The translations under genes and the position numbers were made by a program. Shown piece by piece: positions 11,302 to 20,406 of a stretch of DNA of 64,000 nucleotides (position 1 is the first letter of the stretch; the number at the start of each line of letters is the position of its first letter). This stretch comes from Pseudomonas huaxiensis (lineage in GTDB: Bacteria > Pseudomonadota > Gammaproteobacteria > Pseudomonadales > Pseudomonadaceae). Location of the stretch: contig NZ_QKVL01000031.1 in NCBI RefSeq assembly GCF_003231275.1, positions 1 to 64,000 on the forward strand, in the 5' to 3' direction. The notes below the pieces were generated by a model. The model had not been told where the DNA came from. It was given only the letters and a program-made list of their open reading frames with translations, and did not search any database.

Positions 11302-11349
11302 GATGGGTTCCTGCTAGATTCGGCTTGGCAAAAAAGGGGTCGGGGTATC

Positions 11350-11382
11350 GAAAAGAAAACGCGCCTGCGGCGGCCGGCGCGT
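11350..11382 (-). terminator. Terminator-like hairpin between pvdG and pvdL
   Basis: On the minus strand a 7-bp perfect stem (ACGCGCC/GGCGCGT, 10-nt loop, 11359-11382) is followed by TTTTCTTTTC. It lies after the pvdG stop and about 50 nt before the pvdL start. The form is that of a weak intrinsic terminator or attenuator; function is inferred. Confidence 0.45.
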
Positions 11383-11397
11383 GTGCAGCAGTGCGGC

Positions 11398-12165
11398 TCA
11401 ACCGGCCGCGCGGGCGGGTTGCAGGGCCTTGCGGTTGCGCCAGCGCGCCAGATGCTGGTCGGCGTAGCGGCGCAACTGGCGCAGGAGGTGGGCCTGTTCG
11501 TCGATCAGGTAGAAGTGATGACCTTCGAACATGTCGAGGGAGAAACCGGTGCTGGTCTCCTCCTGCCAGTCGAGCAGTTCCTCGACCTTGACCGTGTCGC
11601 GCTTGCCGCCAAACACATGGATCGGCACTGCCAGCGGCTCGCGCCGGCCATAGGCGAAGCTGCCGCAGAGCAGGAAATCGGCGCGCAGGATCGGCAGGAT
11701 CAGTTCGAGCAGTTCTTCGTTGGCGATCACGCTTTCGCTGGTGCCGCCCAACTCACGCAGGCGGGCGATCAGTTCGGCGTCGCTTTTCTCGATGGCGTAT
11801 TCACTGACATCGCGCCGGGCCGGACCTGCCGTGGCCGAGGCGAACAGCGCCAGCGGCGCCGGCAGGCCGCGCTGGCGCAGGACGTGGGTCAGCTCGAAGG
11901 CCAGCAGGCCGCCGAGGCTATGGCCGAACAACGCGTAGGGACGGTCCAGCTCGACGGCGATTTCATCGGCCAGATGATTGGCGAGCGCCACCATGTCGGT
12001 CTGCAGCGGCTCGTCCATGCGCATGCCACGCCCCGGCAGCTCCAGCGGGCGCACCCGCAGCCAGGCCGGAAGCTTCTGCCGCCAGGGGCTGTAGCACATG
12101 GCGCTGGCGCCGGAATAAGGCAGGCAGAACAGAGTCAGGCCGGGTGCTTCGCGATCGATGCCCAT
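11398..12165 (-). CDS. pvdG: Type II thioesterase PvdG (pyoverdine)
   Basis: Alpha/beta-hydrolase thioesterase of 255 residues, the usual size for the GrsT/PvdG family. Such enzymes remove wrong acyl or aminoacyl groups from carrier domains and so keep the peptide synthetase running. The nucleophile motif GHSLGG (near residue 95) and a late GHH (catalytic His) are present, and the N-terminal LFCLPYSGAS is typical. It lies directly upstream of pvdL on the same strand with a 96-bp gap holding a terminator-like hairpin. A candidate PvdS-type promoter stands about 64 bp before the ATG, so it is probably the first gene of an iron-starvation operon. Confidence 0.92.
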   Translation of the reverse strand: MGIDREAPGLTLFCLPYSGASAMCYSPWRQKLPAWLRVRPLELPGRGMRMDEPLQTDMVALANHLADEIAVELDRPYALFGHSLGGLLAFELTHVLRQRGLPAPLALFASATAGPARRDVSEYAIEKSDAELIARLRELGGTSESVIANEELLELILPILRADFLLCGSFAYGRREPLAVPIHVFGGKRDTVKVEELLDWQEETSTGFSLDMFEGHHFYLIDEQAHLLRQLRRYADQHLARWRNRKALQPARAAG

Positions 12166-12191
12166 TTATCGTTTTCCTGTGGATGCACGCC

Positions 12192-12212
12192 CCGGCCATG
12201 ACAACGGCCGGG
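12192..12212 (-). other. Hairpin in the pvdG leader
   Basis: The leader of pvdG holds a 7-bp GC-only stem (CCCGGCC/GGCCGGG) closing a short loop, between the candidate promoter and the ATG at 12165. No T-run follows on either strand, so I do not call it a terminator. It could affect leader structure or stability; no function can be shown from sequence. Confidence 0.35.
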
Positions 12213-12228
12213 CTTGTCTCCAAAAAGA

Positions 12229-12252
12229 ACGGATGGGGGGTGGAAATAATTA
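12229..12252 (-). promoter_or_regulatory. Candidate iron-starvation (PvdS) promoter of pvdG-pvdL
   Basis: Minus-strand CTAATT, 16 nt, CGT. The known PvdS box is TAAAT-N16/17-CGT, so four of five bases of the first element, the spacing and the second element agree. Transcription would start near 12220, about 55 nt before pvdG. PvdS itself is not encoded in the window. Confidence 0.6.
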
Positions 12253-12304
12253 GTCGCAACTGGGGGGCGTATTGCAGGGGCTACGCCGTGGGTTGACGCG
12301 GAAC

Positions 12305-12330
12305 CTGTAGGAGCGGCTGTTAGCCGCGAT
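12305..12330. repeat. REP-type repeat
   Basis: CTGTAGGAGCGGCTGTTAGC plus CGCGAT matches the Pseudomonas REP family (TGTAGGAGCGRGCTTGCTCGCGA-like), with an inner GCGGCT/AGCCGC stem. It is a single unpaired copy in the pvdG-tRNA spacer. Confidence 0.65.
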
Positions 12331-12365
12331 GGGGGCGGCATTGGCGCTGAAAAATGAAACAACAG

Positions 12366-12395
12366 AAACGAAAAAAGCGACCCTAAGGTCGCTTT
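12366..12395 (-). terminator. Terminator of the tRNA-Val/Asp/Asp unit
   Basis: Stem AAAGCGACC/GGTCGCTTT with a 4-nt loop, followed on the minus strand by a T-rich tract (TTTTTTCGTTT). It lies about 40 nt past the last tRNA. Confidence 0.85.
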
Positions 12396-12435
12396 CTTCG
12401 TTGCTTCGAGGAGTTCAAGGGCCTCGAGGCGAGTA

Positions 12436-12512
12436 TGGCGCAGCGGACGGGACTCGAACCCGCGACCCCCGGCGTGACAGGCCGGTATTCTAACCGACTG
12501 AACTACCGCTGC
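12436..12512 (-). tRNA. tRNA-Asp (GTC)
   Basis: 77 nt including encoded CCA. Acceptor stem GCAGCGG/CCGCTGC, anticodon loop CTGTCAC giving anticodon GTC, T-loop TTCGAGT. Last of three tRNAs in a leftward unit; identical in sequence to the copy at 12612. Confidence 0.97.
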
Positions 12513-12611
12513 GTATCTCACAGACTTTCGTCCGTTTGAAACTGGGATCTGGCCTGAAGGCTTCGAGACCTTCGGACCTCAAACCGGCGGTTAAACCGAT
12601 CTGGAGAAAAA

Positions 12612-12688
12612 TGGCGCAGCGGACGGGACTCGAACCCGCGACCCCCGGCGTGACAGGCCGGTATTCTAACCGACTGAACTACCGCTGC
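12612..12688 (-). tRNA. tRNA-Asp (GTC), second copy
   Basis: Same 77-nt gene as at 12436-12512, including CCA, the anticodon loop and both acceptor strands; the flanks differ. Middle gene of the Val-Asp-Asp unit. Confidence 0.97.
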
Positions 12689-12767
12689 GCAGTGTGGACT
12701 TGCGTCCTGTTCCTCTCTGGTAGATCGCTTCTTTCGAATCGACCCGGGCCAGGAACATCTCAGGAAG

Positions 12768-12843
12768 TGGTGGGTGATGACGGGATCGAACCGCCGACCC
12801 TCTGCTTGTAAGGCAGATGCTCTCCCGGCTGAGCTAATCACCC
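12768..12843 (-). tRNA. tRNA-Val (TAC)
   Basis: 76 nt including CCA. Acceptor stem GGGTGAT/ATCACCC, anticodon stem CTGCC/GGCAG-like with loop containing TAC, T-loop TTCGATC. First gene of the leftward Val-Asp-Asp unit. Confidence 0.97.
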
Positions 12844-12892
12844 AATTCGTAACCTGTGTTGCCTTGTTACGTTTGCTTCGCTGAGGCCGCGA

Positions 12893-12921
12893 AATTTACG
12901 CAGGTGCCGAACCTAAGTCAA
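12893..12921 (-). promoter_or_regulatory. Sigma-70 promoter of the tRNA-Val/Asp/Asp unit
   Basis: Minus strand TTGACT, 17-bp spacer, TAAATT, followed by a GC-rich TCGCGGCC discriminator as expected for a stringently controlled stable-RNA promoter. It lies about 50 bp before tRNA-Val. Confidence 0.85.
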
Positions 12922-12957
12922 TACCCCCATTGAAGTTTTTTTCAAAAAAGACATTTT

Positions 12958-13044
12958 CAGCTTCAAGCTTCTAGCCGCAAGAAGAAGCAAAAGCAAAACA
13001 CACCGCGTACTTCTTGCCGCTTGCCGCTTGCAACTCGAAACTTG
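12958..13044. repeat. CTTG-rich simple repeat tract
   Basis: Tract made of degenerate copies of CTTGCNG/CTTGAAG and their complements (for example CTTGCCGCTTGCCGCTTG near 13013-13030) between the tRNA promoter and the SDR stop. A related tract lies at 36146-36182. It looks like one of the short intergenic repeat families of fluorescent pseudomonads; I do not know its function. Confidence 0.5.
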
Positions 13045-13047
13045 CTA

Positions 13048-13821
13048 CTAGCAATAAATCATTTTCTTGGTCATGCCGCCGTCGACGACGAACTCCTGAC
13101 CGGTGATGAACCCCGCGTTCTTCGACAACAGCCACGAGACCATCGACGCCACATCTTCCACGGTCCCTACCCGGCCCGCTGGATGCTGGGCATGGTCGGC
13201 CTCGCTCAAGGGCTCGGCACGACGCACGGAAGGGTCACGGGCATCGATCCAGCCAGGGCTGACGGCGTTGACGCGAATCTCCGGGCCCAGGCTCATGGCC
13301 AGCGCATGGGTCAGCGCCAGCAGCCCGCCCTTGCTCGCGGCATAGGCCTCGGTATCGGGTTCGGACTGGCCCGCGCGGGTCGACACCAGATTGACGATGG
13401 CCCCGCAATGAGCGCGCAGATACGGCGCGCAGTGCTTGGCCAGCAACATCGGGCCGCCCAGGTTGACCGCCAGGACGCGATTCCAGTGATGGAGGCTGAG
13501 GCTTTCGAGGGTGGTGTTGTGCGGATCGGCGATCGCCGCGTTGCACACCAGTGCATCGAGGCGGCCGAACTGGCCGAGCACTTCGGCAACGCCGACGGTG
13601 ACCTGGTTTTCGTCGGCGACATCCATGCCGACGAACCAGGCATTGTCGCCCAGCACCTTGGCGACCTTGGCCCCGCGCACGCGGTCAAGGTCGGTCAGGA
13701 CAACCTGCCAGCCTTCGGCGATCAACCACGCGGCGATGCCCAGGCCGATGCCGCGAGCGGCACCGGTGACCAGCGCCACGCGGCCATTATGGCTGCTCTC
13801 GGCAACCGACCAGTCGATCAC
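13048..13821 (-). CDS. SDR family oxidoreductase
   Basis: Classical short-chain dehydrogenase/reductase of 257 residues. It shows the NAD(P)-binding TGAARGIG (about residues 20-27), NAAI, the catalytic Ser region (NLVST) and YAASK, and VNAVSPGWI after it. Substrate is unknown. Its ATG overlaps the metZ stop by four bases (ATGA), so the two are translationally coupled. The same metZ-SDR pair occurs in P. aeruginosa, which suggests a conserved but unassigned link. It is the last gene of the long leftward run. Confidence 0.85.
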   Translation of the reverse strand: MIDWSVAESSHNGRVALVTGAARGIGLGIAAWLIAEGWQVVLTDLDRVRGAKVAKVLGDNAWFVGMDVADENQVTVGVAEVLGQFGRLDALVCNAAIADPHNTTLESLSLHHWNRVLAVNLGGPMLLAKHCAPYLRAHCGAIVNLVSTRAGQSEPDTEAYAASKGGLLALTHALAMSLGPEIRVNAVSPGWIDARDPSVRRAEPLSEADHAQHPAGRVGTVEDVASMVSWLLSKNAGFITGQEFVVDGGMTKKMIYC

Positions 13822-15029
13822 AGTGCAGCCAGTCCGCGGGCGAGGTCAGCCTTGAGGTCGGCCACGTCTTCCAGACCCACGGCGACGCGGATCAGGCTGT
13901 CGCGGATACCGGCGGCCTCACGTTCCTGCGGCGACAGACGGCCGTGGGAGGTGGTGCCCGGGTGGGTGATGGTGGTCTTGCTGTCACCGAGGTTGGCGGT
14001 GATCGAGATCAACCGGGTAGCGTCGATGAAGCGCCATGCGCCCGCCTTGCCGTCCTTGACCTCGAAGCTCACTACCGCACCGAAGCCGGTCATCTGGCGC
14101 TTGGCCAGCTCGTGCTGCGGATGGCTTTCCAGCCCGGCGTAGTGAACCTTCTCGATGCCGTCCTGCTGCTCCAGCCACTCGGCCAGGGCCTGGGCGTTGG
14201 CACAGTGGGCGCGCATGCGCAGGCTCAGGGTTTCGAGGCCCTTGAGGAAGATCCAGGCGTTGAACGGACTCAGCGACGGACCCGCGGTGCGCAGGAAGCC
14301 CACCACTTCTTTCATCTGCTCGCTGCGACCGGCAACCACGCCGCCCATGCAACGGCCCTGGCCGTCGATGAACTTGGTCGCCGAGTGCACGACGATGTCT
14401 GCGCCCAGCTTCAACGGCTGTTGCAGCGCCGGGGTGCTGAAGCAGTTGTCCACCACCAGCATGGCGCCCTTGGCGTGGGCAACCTCGGCCAACGCAGCGA
14501 TATCCACTAGTTCGGCCAGCGGGTTGGACGGCGATTCGACGAACAGCAACTTGGTGTTCGCCTTGATCGCCTGTTCCCAGGCAGACAGGTCCGCCAGCGG
14601 CACGTAGTCGACCTGCACGCCGAAGCGCTTGAAGTACTTCTCGAACAGGCTGATGGTCGAACCGAACACGCTCTGCGAGACCAGCACATGGTCACCGGCG
14701 CTGCACAGCGCCATTACCGTGGACAGGATCGCGGCCATGCCGGTGGAGGTGGCGACCGCCTGCTCGGCGCTTTCCAGAGCGGCGATGCGCTCCTCGAAGG
14801 CCCGGACGGTCGGGTTGGTGTAACGCGAATAGACGTTGCCTGGAACATCGCCGGCGAACCGCGCCGCGGCATCGGCCGCGGTACGGAACACGTAGCTGGA
14901 TGTGAAGAACAGCGGATCGCTGTGCTCACCTTCCGGCGTGCGATGCTGGCCGGCGCGTACCGCCAGCGTATCGAAAGCGACCCCTTCGAGGTCGCTGTCC
15001 AGGCGCCCGGCATCCCATTCCTGTGTCAT
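13818..15029 (-). CDS. metZ: O-succinylhomoserine sulfhydrylase MetZ
   Basis: PLP enzyme of the Cys/Met metabolism family that joins O-succinylhomoserine and sulfide to give homocysteine, the direct sulfhydrylation route to methionine used by pseudomonads. 403 residues. The PLP lysine lies in SATKFIDGQGR, and YSRYTNPT and SGMAAI-like (TGMAAIL) motifs are in the expected places. I start at the ATG at 15029 (MTQEWDAGRLDSDLEG); the frame is open for 63 more codons upstream, but that stretch overlaps purF and is low-complexity. Sixteen bases separate it from purF. Confidence 0.95.
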   Translation of the reverse strand: MTQEWDAGRLDSDLEGVAFDTLAVRAGQHRTPEGEHSDPLFFTSSYVFRTAADAAARFAGDVPGNVYSRYTNPTVRAFEERIAALESAEQAVATSTGMAAILSTVMALCSAGDHVLVSQSVFGSTISLFEKYFKRFGVQVDYVPLADLSAWEQAIKANTKLLFVESPSNPLAELVDIAALAEVAHAKGAMLVVDNCFSTPALQQPLKLGADIVVHSATKFIDGQGRCMGGVVAGRSEQMKEVVGFLRTAGPSLSPFNAWIFLKGLETLSLRMRAHCANAQALAEWLEQQDGIEKVHYAGLESHPQHELAKRQMTGFGAVVSFEVKDGKAGAWRFIDATRLISITANLGDSKTTITHPGTTSHGRLSPQEREAAGIRDSLIRVAVGLEDVADLKADLARGLAAL

Positions 15030-15045
15030 GCCGTTGCTCCCTATA

Positions 15046-16551
<1,506 letters not shown>

Positions 16552-16592
16552 GCGACGCAACCCCTACTTAATGAAACTGGACTGAACAGCAC

Positions 16593-17147
16593 TCAAGGCG
16601 TTTTAGGGCCCAGGAGCTGCTCCTTGAACGGGAGATCAGCCGGTGCGCTGATCCCGCTGGCTAGCCACTGGCTGGTCAACCCCAGAATGAGGTTCTTCGA
16701 CCAGTCAGCCACCAATAGAAATTGGGGCAAGAGCCGCGACTCTTGCCACCACGAATCCTGTTGTACCGGTCCCAGGCTCAGCAGCCCGACCGCTACCACC
16801 ACCAGCAAGGCTCCCCGCGCGGCGCCAAAGGCCATGCCGAGGAAGCGATCGGTCCCGGACAAGCCGGTGACGCGAATCAGTTCGCCGATGAGAAAATTGA
16901 TCATCGCCCCCACCAGCAGGGTGGCGACGAAAATAATCGCGCATCCGGCAATCACACGGGCGGAAGGCGTCTGGATATAGCTTTCGAGGTACTGCGACGC
17001 GGCGCCCCCGAACATCCAGGCGACGGCGCCGGCGATGATCCAGGTGAGCAGTGACAAGGCTTCCTTGACGAAGCCGCGCTTGAGACTGATCAGTGAAGAG
17101 ATGGCGACGATCGCGAGAATCGCCCAGTCGACCCAGGTAAATGCCAC
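16593..17147 (-). CDS. cvpA: CvpA family inner-membrane protein
   Basis: 184 residues with four predicted membrane helices (about 5-25, 30-50, 63-88, 102-125), as in the colicin V production protein family. In Escherichia coli the homologue is needed for colicin V secretion and affects envelope stress; its molecular activity is unsettled. It sits between the SPOR protein and purF in the operon order known from other gamma-proteobacteria. Confidence 0.92.
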   Translation of the reverse strand: MAFTWVDWAILAIVAISSLISLKRGFVKEALSLLTWIIAGAVAWMFGGAASQYLESYIQTPSARVIAGCAIIFVATLLVGAMINFLIGELIRVTGLSGTDRFLGMAFGAARGALLVVVAVGLLSLGPVQQDSWWQESRLLPQFLLVADWSKNLILGLTSQWLASGISAPADLPFKEQLLGPKTP

Positions 17148-17245
17148 GGTGCGGCCTGCAAACAGTTGAGGCGGCGCATTTTACCAGAGCGGCGGGCCGG
17201 GGGTAAGCGGTGATTTACCGTCCGGACAGGGCCGGACGGCGGAGT

Positions 17246-17923
17246 TCAGCTTCGTTCTGGCTGGAAGCGCACCACGAAACCCTTGAGTTTCTGCTGGCGA
17301 CTGATGACATCACGCAGGCGCTCGGCTTCGGCACGCTCGATCACCGGCCCGACGAAGACCCGGTTCATCCCGTCGGACGAGCGGATATAAGCGTTATAGC
17401 CCTGGCTACGCAGGGTTTTCTGCAGGGTGTCGGCGCCGGCACGGCTGGACAGGCTGGCCAGTTGCACCGACCAGCTGACCGGCAAACCATTGCCGTCGAC
17501 CTTGTTGGTCGACGCCGGCGCCTGGGCGGCCGGCTTGGCCGGGGTTGGCGCCGTAGCGACGGTTGGCGCGGGCGTTGCTGCCGGCTTGCTGGCCGGAGCC
17601 GGCGCCGCTGGCTTGGCCGGGGGTTCCGGCGCGGGTGCCACGGCCACTGCTGACGAAGGCGCTGGCGCGATCGGCGTGGAAGGCGGCGTCTGCGGCTGGG
17701 CCGCGACGCTGCTGTCCGGGATCACCTGCGGCTCCGGAACCTGCACCGGTTCGACCTGAACCTGCGGCAAGGCCGGTACCGCCGGGGCTTCCGGCGCTTC
17801 GACACGAACCTGGCGCAACTCGTCTTCCTTGGTGAACAGCATCGGCAGGAAAATCACCGCCAGTGCCACCAGCACCAGCGCGCCGACCATCCGTTGCTTG
17901 ATGACTTTATCCAGCCCCGCCAT
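17246..17923 (-). CDS. SPOR domain protein (DedD-like)
   Basis: 225 residues: short cytoplasmic N-terminus, one membrane helix (about 12-29), a long Pro/Ala-rich linker, and a C-terminal SPOR domain (about 145-225: SWSVQLASLSSRAGADTLQK, then YIRSSDGMNRVFVGP). SPOR domains bind septal glycan stripped of stem peptides, so the protein probably joins the division site, as DedD does. Its start overlaps the folC end by 17 bases. The linker's repeated Pro-Ala pairs make the antisense frames look open. Confidence 0.88.
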   Translation of the reverse strand: MAGLDKVIKQRMVGALVLVALAVIFLPMLFTKEDELRQVRVEAPEAPAVPALPQVQVEPVQVPEPQVIPDSSVAAQPQTPPSTPIAPAPSSAVAVAPAPEPPAKPAAPAPASKPAATPAPTVATAPTPAKPAAQAPASTNKVDGNGLPVSWSVQLASLSSRAGADTLQKTLRSQGYNAYIRSSDGMNRVFVGPVIERAEAERLRDVISRQQKLKGFVVRFQPERS

Positions 17924-19214
17924 TGGCCCCTTCCCCCTGGGTCTGCCGGCTCAGCCACTGCAGGGCCTCGCCAACACAGAAAAATGATCCGAACAGCAGG
18001 ATTTCATCATCCGCTGTCGCCTGCGCACACTGCCCTTCCAGAGCCTGTGCAACGCTGGAGTAAGACTGCACCGAAGCGCCAAGGTTCTCCAGTGCTGCCT
18101 GCAACTGCGCCGCCGAACGGCTGCGCGGTGTATCCAGGGCGGTCACCGCCCAGTGCGCGACCTGACGGGACAGCGGCTGGATCACACCCGGCAGGTCCTT
18201 GTCGGCCAGCAGGCCGAACACCGCCAGGCGCTGGCCCGCCACCGGCCGCGAGGCCAGGCGTTCAGCCAGGTATTCCGCGGCATGCGGGTTGTGCCCGACA
18301 TCCAGCAGGATATTCAGCTGCTTGCCCTGCCAGACAAACTGGCGACGGTCGAGGCGGCCGACGATACGGGCATCGACCAACGCCTGGGCGATCTGTCCGG
18401 CATCCCATGGCAGGTCGAGCAGCAGATAGGCCTGCAAGGCGAGCGCGGCGTTTTCCATCGGCAAATCGAGCAACGGCAGATCGCGCAGCTCGACCACCTC
18501 GCCACGGGCGTCAACGCCCCGCCACTGCCAGTTCTGGTCAGTGTTGGCCAGATCGAAGTCACGGCCGCGCAGGAAGAACGGGCAACCCAGCTCGCGAACC
18601 TTGTCCAGCAACGGCTGCGGCGGATTGAGATCACCGCACAGCGCGGGCTTTCCCTGGCGGAAGATGCCGGCTTTCTCGAAGGCCACCGATTCGCGGGTGT
18701 CGCCCAGCCAGTCGGCATGGTCGACGCCGATGCTGGTGACCACGGCGAGGTCGGCGTCGATCAGGTTGACCGCATCCAGCCGCCCGCCCAGACCAACTTC
18801 CAGGACCACCGCGTCCAGCGCCGAACGGCTGAACAGCCAGAACGCCGCCAGGGTGCCCATCTCGAAGTAGGTCAGGGAGATTTCGCCGCGAGCGGCTTGC
18901 ACCGCGGCGAAGGCTTCGCAGAGTTGCTCGTCGCTGGCTTCGAGGCCATCGATCTGTACCCGCTCGTTGTAACGCAGCAGGTGCGGCGAGCTGTAGACGC
19001 CGACCTTCAGCCCCTGCGCCTTGAGCAGCGCGGCGATGAAGGCGCAGGTGGAACCCTTGCCATTGGTGCCGGTAACGGTCACCACCCGAGGCGCTGGTTT
19101 GCCCAGCCCGAGCCGTGCTGCAACCTGCTGGGAACGTTCAAGGCCCATGTCGATGGCCGACGGGTGCAACTGCTCGAGATAGGCGAGCCAGTCGCCAAGG
19201 GTACGTTGGGTCAT
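17907..19214 (-). CDS. folC: Folylpolyglutamate/dihydrofolate synthase FolC
   Basis: Adds glutamate to dihydropteroate and then to folates. 435 residues, typical of the bifunctional FolC. The ATP-binding GTNGKGS (about residue 50) and the SSPHLLRYNER motif are clear. The start overlaps the accD stop by four bases (ATGA) and the end overlaps the SPOR gene, so translation is probably coupled along accD-folC-SPOR, the common gamma-proteobacterial order. Confidence 0.95.
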   Translation of the reverse strand: MTQRTLGDWLAYLEQLHPSAIDMGLERSQQVAARLGLGKPAPRVVTVTGTNGKGSTCAFIAALLKAQGLKVGVYSSPHLLRYNERVQIDGLEASDEQLCEAFAAVQAARGEISLTYFEMGTLAAFWLFSRSALDAVVLEVGLGGRLDAVNLIDADLAVVTSIGVDHADWLGDTRESVAFEKAGIFRQGKPALCGDLNPPQPLLDKVRELGCPFFLRGRDFDLANTDQNWQWRGVDARGEVVELRDLPLLDLPMENAALALQAYLLLDLPWDAGQIAQALVDARIVGRLDRRQFVWQGKQLNILLDVGHNPHAAEYLAERLASRPVAGQRLAVFGLLADKDLPGVIQPLSRQVAHWAVTALDTPRSRSAAQLQAALENLGASVQSYSSVAQALEGQCAQATADDEILLFGSFFCVGEALQWLSRQTQGEGANGGAG

Positions 19215-20131
19215 ACGGTGGCAGGCGCCGGTGGCACGACAACCGCGTCCATCGCCGAAGGAACGAATTTCGGCGTCGGCAGGCCCATCATCTGCGCCAG
19301 CAGGTTACCCAGGCGCGGACGCAGTTCCTGACGGTGAACGATCATGTCGATGGCGCCGTGCTCCAGCAGGAACTCGCTGCGCTGGAAGCCTTCCGGCAGT
19401 TTTTCGCGCACGGTCTGCTCGATGACGCGCGGGCCGGCAAAGCCGATCAGGGCTTTCGGCTCACCGACGATAACGTCGCCGAGCATCGCCAGGCTGGCAG
19501 AAACGCCGCCGTAGACCGGGTCGGTCAGAACGGAGATGAACGGGATGCCTTCTTCACGCAGGCGCGCCAGGGCGGCGGAGGTCTTGGCCATCTGCATCAG
19601 GGAGATCAGCGCTTCCTGCATGCGTGCACCGCCGGAAGCGGAGAAGCAGACCATCGGGCAGCGGTTTTCCAGCGCGTAGTTGGCGGCGCGGACAAAGCGC
19701 TCACCGACGATGGCACCCATCGAGCCGCCCATGAAGGAGAACTCGAAGGCGCTGACCACGATCGGCATGCCCAGCAGGGTACCGCTCATGGAAATCAGGG
19801 CGTCTTTTTCGCCGGTCTGCTTCTGTGCGGCAACCAGGCGGTCCTTGTACTTCTTGCCGTCGCGGAACTTCAGGCGGTCGACCGGCTCCAGGTCAGCGCC
19901 CAGCTCGTTACGGCCTTCCGGATCGAGGAAGATGTTCAGGCGCGCGCGGGCGCCGATACGCATGTGGTGGTTGCACTTGGGGCAGACGTCCAGGGTCTTT
20001 TCCAGTTCCGGACGATACAGCACGGCTTCGCAGGACGGGCACTTGTGCCACAGGCCTTCGGGAACCGAACTCTTCTTCACCTCGGAACGCATGATCGATG
20101 GGATCAGTTTGTCTACTAACCAGTTGCTCAT
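19211..20131 (-). CDS. accD: Acetyl-CoA carboxylase carboxyltransferase subunit beta AccD
   Basis: With AccA it transfers the carboxyl group from biotin to acetyl-CoA, giving malonyl-CoA for fatty acid synthesis. 306 residues. The N-terminal zinc ribbon is intact (CPSC, 15 residues, CPKC), and the carboxylase core has FSASGGARMQE and GGVSAS. Its product feeds FabD, encoded further right in this window. First gene after a 275-bp spacer, so it probably has its own promoter. Confidence 0.97.
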   Translation of the reverse strand: MSNWLVDKLIPSIMRSEVKKSSVPEGLWHKCPSCEAVLYRPELEKTLDVCPKCNHHMRIGARARLNIFLDPEGRNELGADLEPVDRLKFRDGKKYKDRLVAAQKQTGEKDALISMSGTLLGMPIVVSAFEFSFMGGSMGAIVGERFVRAANYALENRCPMVCFSASGGARMQEALISLMQMAKTSAALARLREEGIPFISVLTDPVYGGVSASLAMLGDVIVGEPKALIGFAGPRVIEQTVREKLPEGFQRSEFLLEHGAIDMIVHRQELRPRLGNLLAQMMGLPTPKFVPSAMDAVVVPPAPATV

Positions 20132-20406
20132 GCTTTATTTCTCCAGTAGCGGCGGCCGGCAGGCAATGGGTGCCGGGTCGCGCGTATGCCCTTGAGCTTC
20201 AATTCGTGTATGTCGCGAAGATCAGCCGCATCCGGTGGCGCGCATTCAGCGCAAGCCCTTTCGAAGTGCGACTCATCGTCAACCTGTATGGGCGATGCCA
20301 ACGGCACCGACCGACAATTTCGACCGGCCCGCGGGCCTGGCCAGGCAGCAATGGGCTGCGAAAGCTATGGACGATGCGGCACCGATAGCCGTCACATCCA
20401 AGCGCC
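20132..20406. other. accD-trpF spacer
   Basis: 275 bases without a convincing gene. It contains a perfect 12-bp palindrome GGCCCGCGGGCC (20326-20337). An 84-codon frame (20199-20453, minus) starts inside trpF, is Arg-rich and resembles no family I know. The accD promoter is expected here, but I cannot place it with confidence. Confidence 0.4.

Noticed and set aside
25..12201. Long rightward open frames opposite pvdL (25-1710, 2293-4812, 4828-6516, 6550-8895, 10168-12201)
   Set aside because: They are antisense to one continuous NRPS frame with all catalytic motifs in order. GC-rich third positions leave the opposite frames open; the peptides are His/Gln/Arg-rich with no family.
12436..12843. 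Integration site or genomic island at the tRNA genes
   Set aside because: No integrase, no duplicated tRNA 3' end, and neighbours on both sides are core genes.
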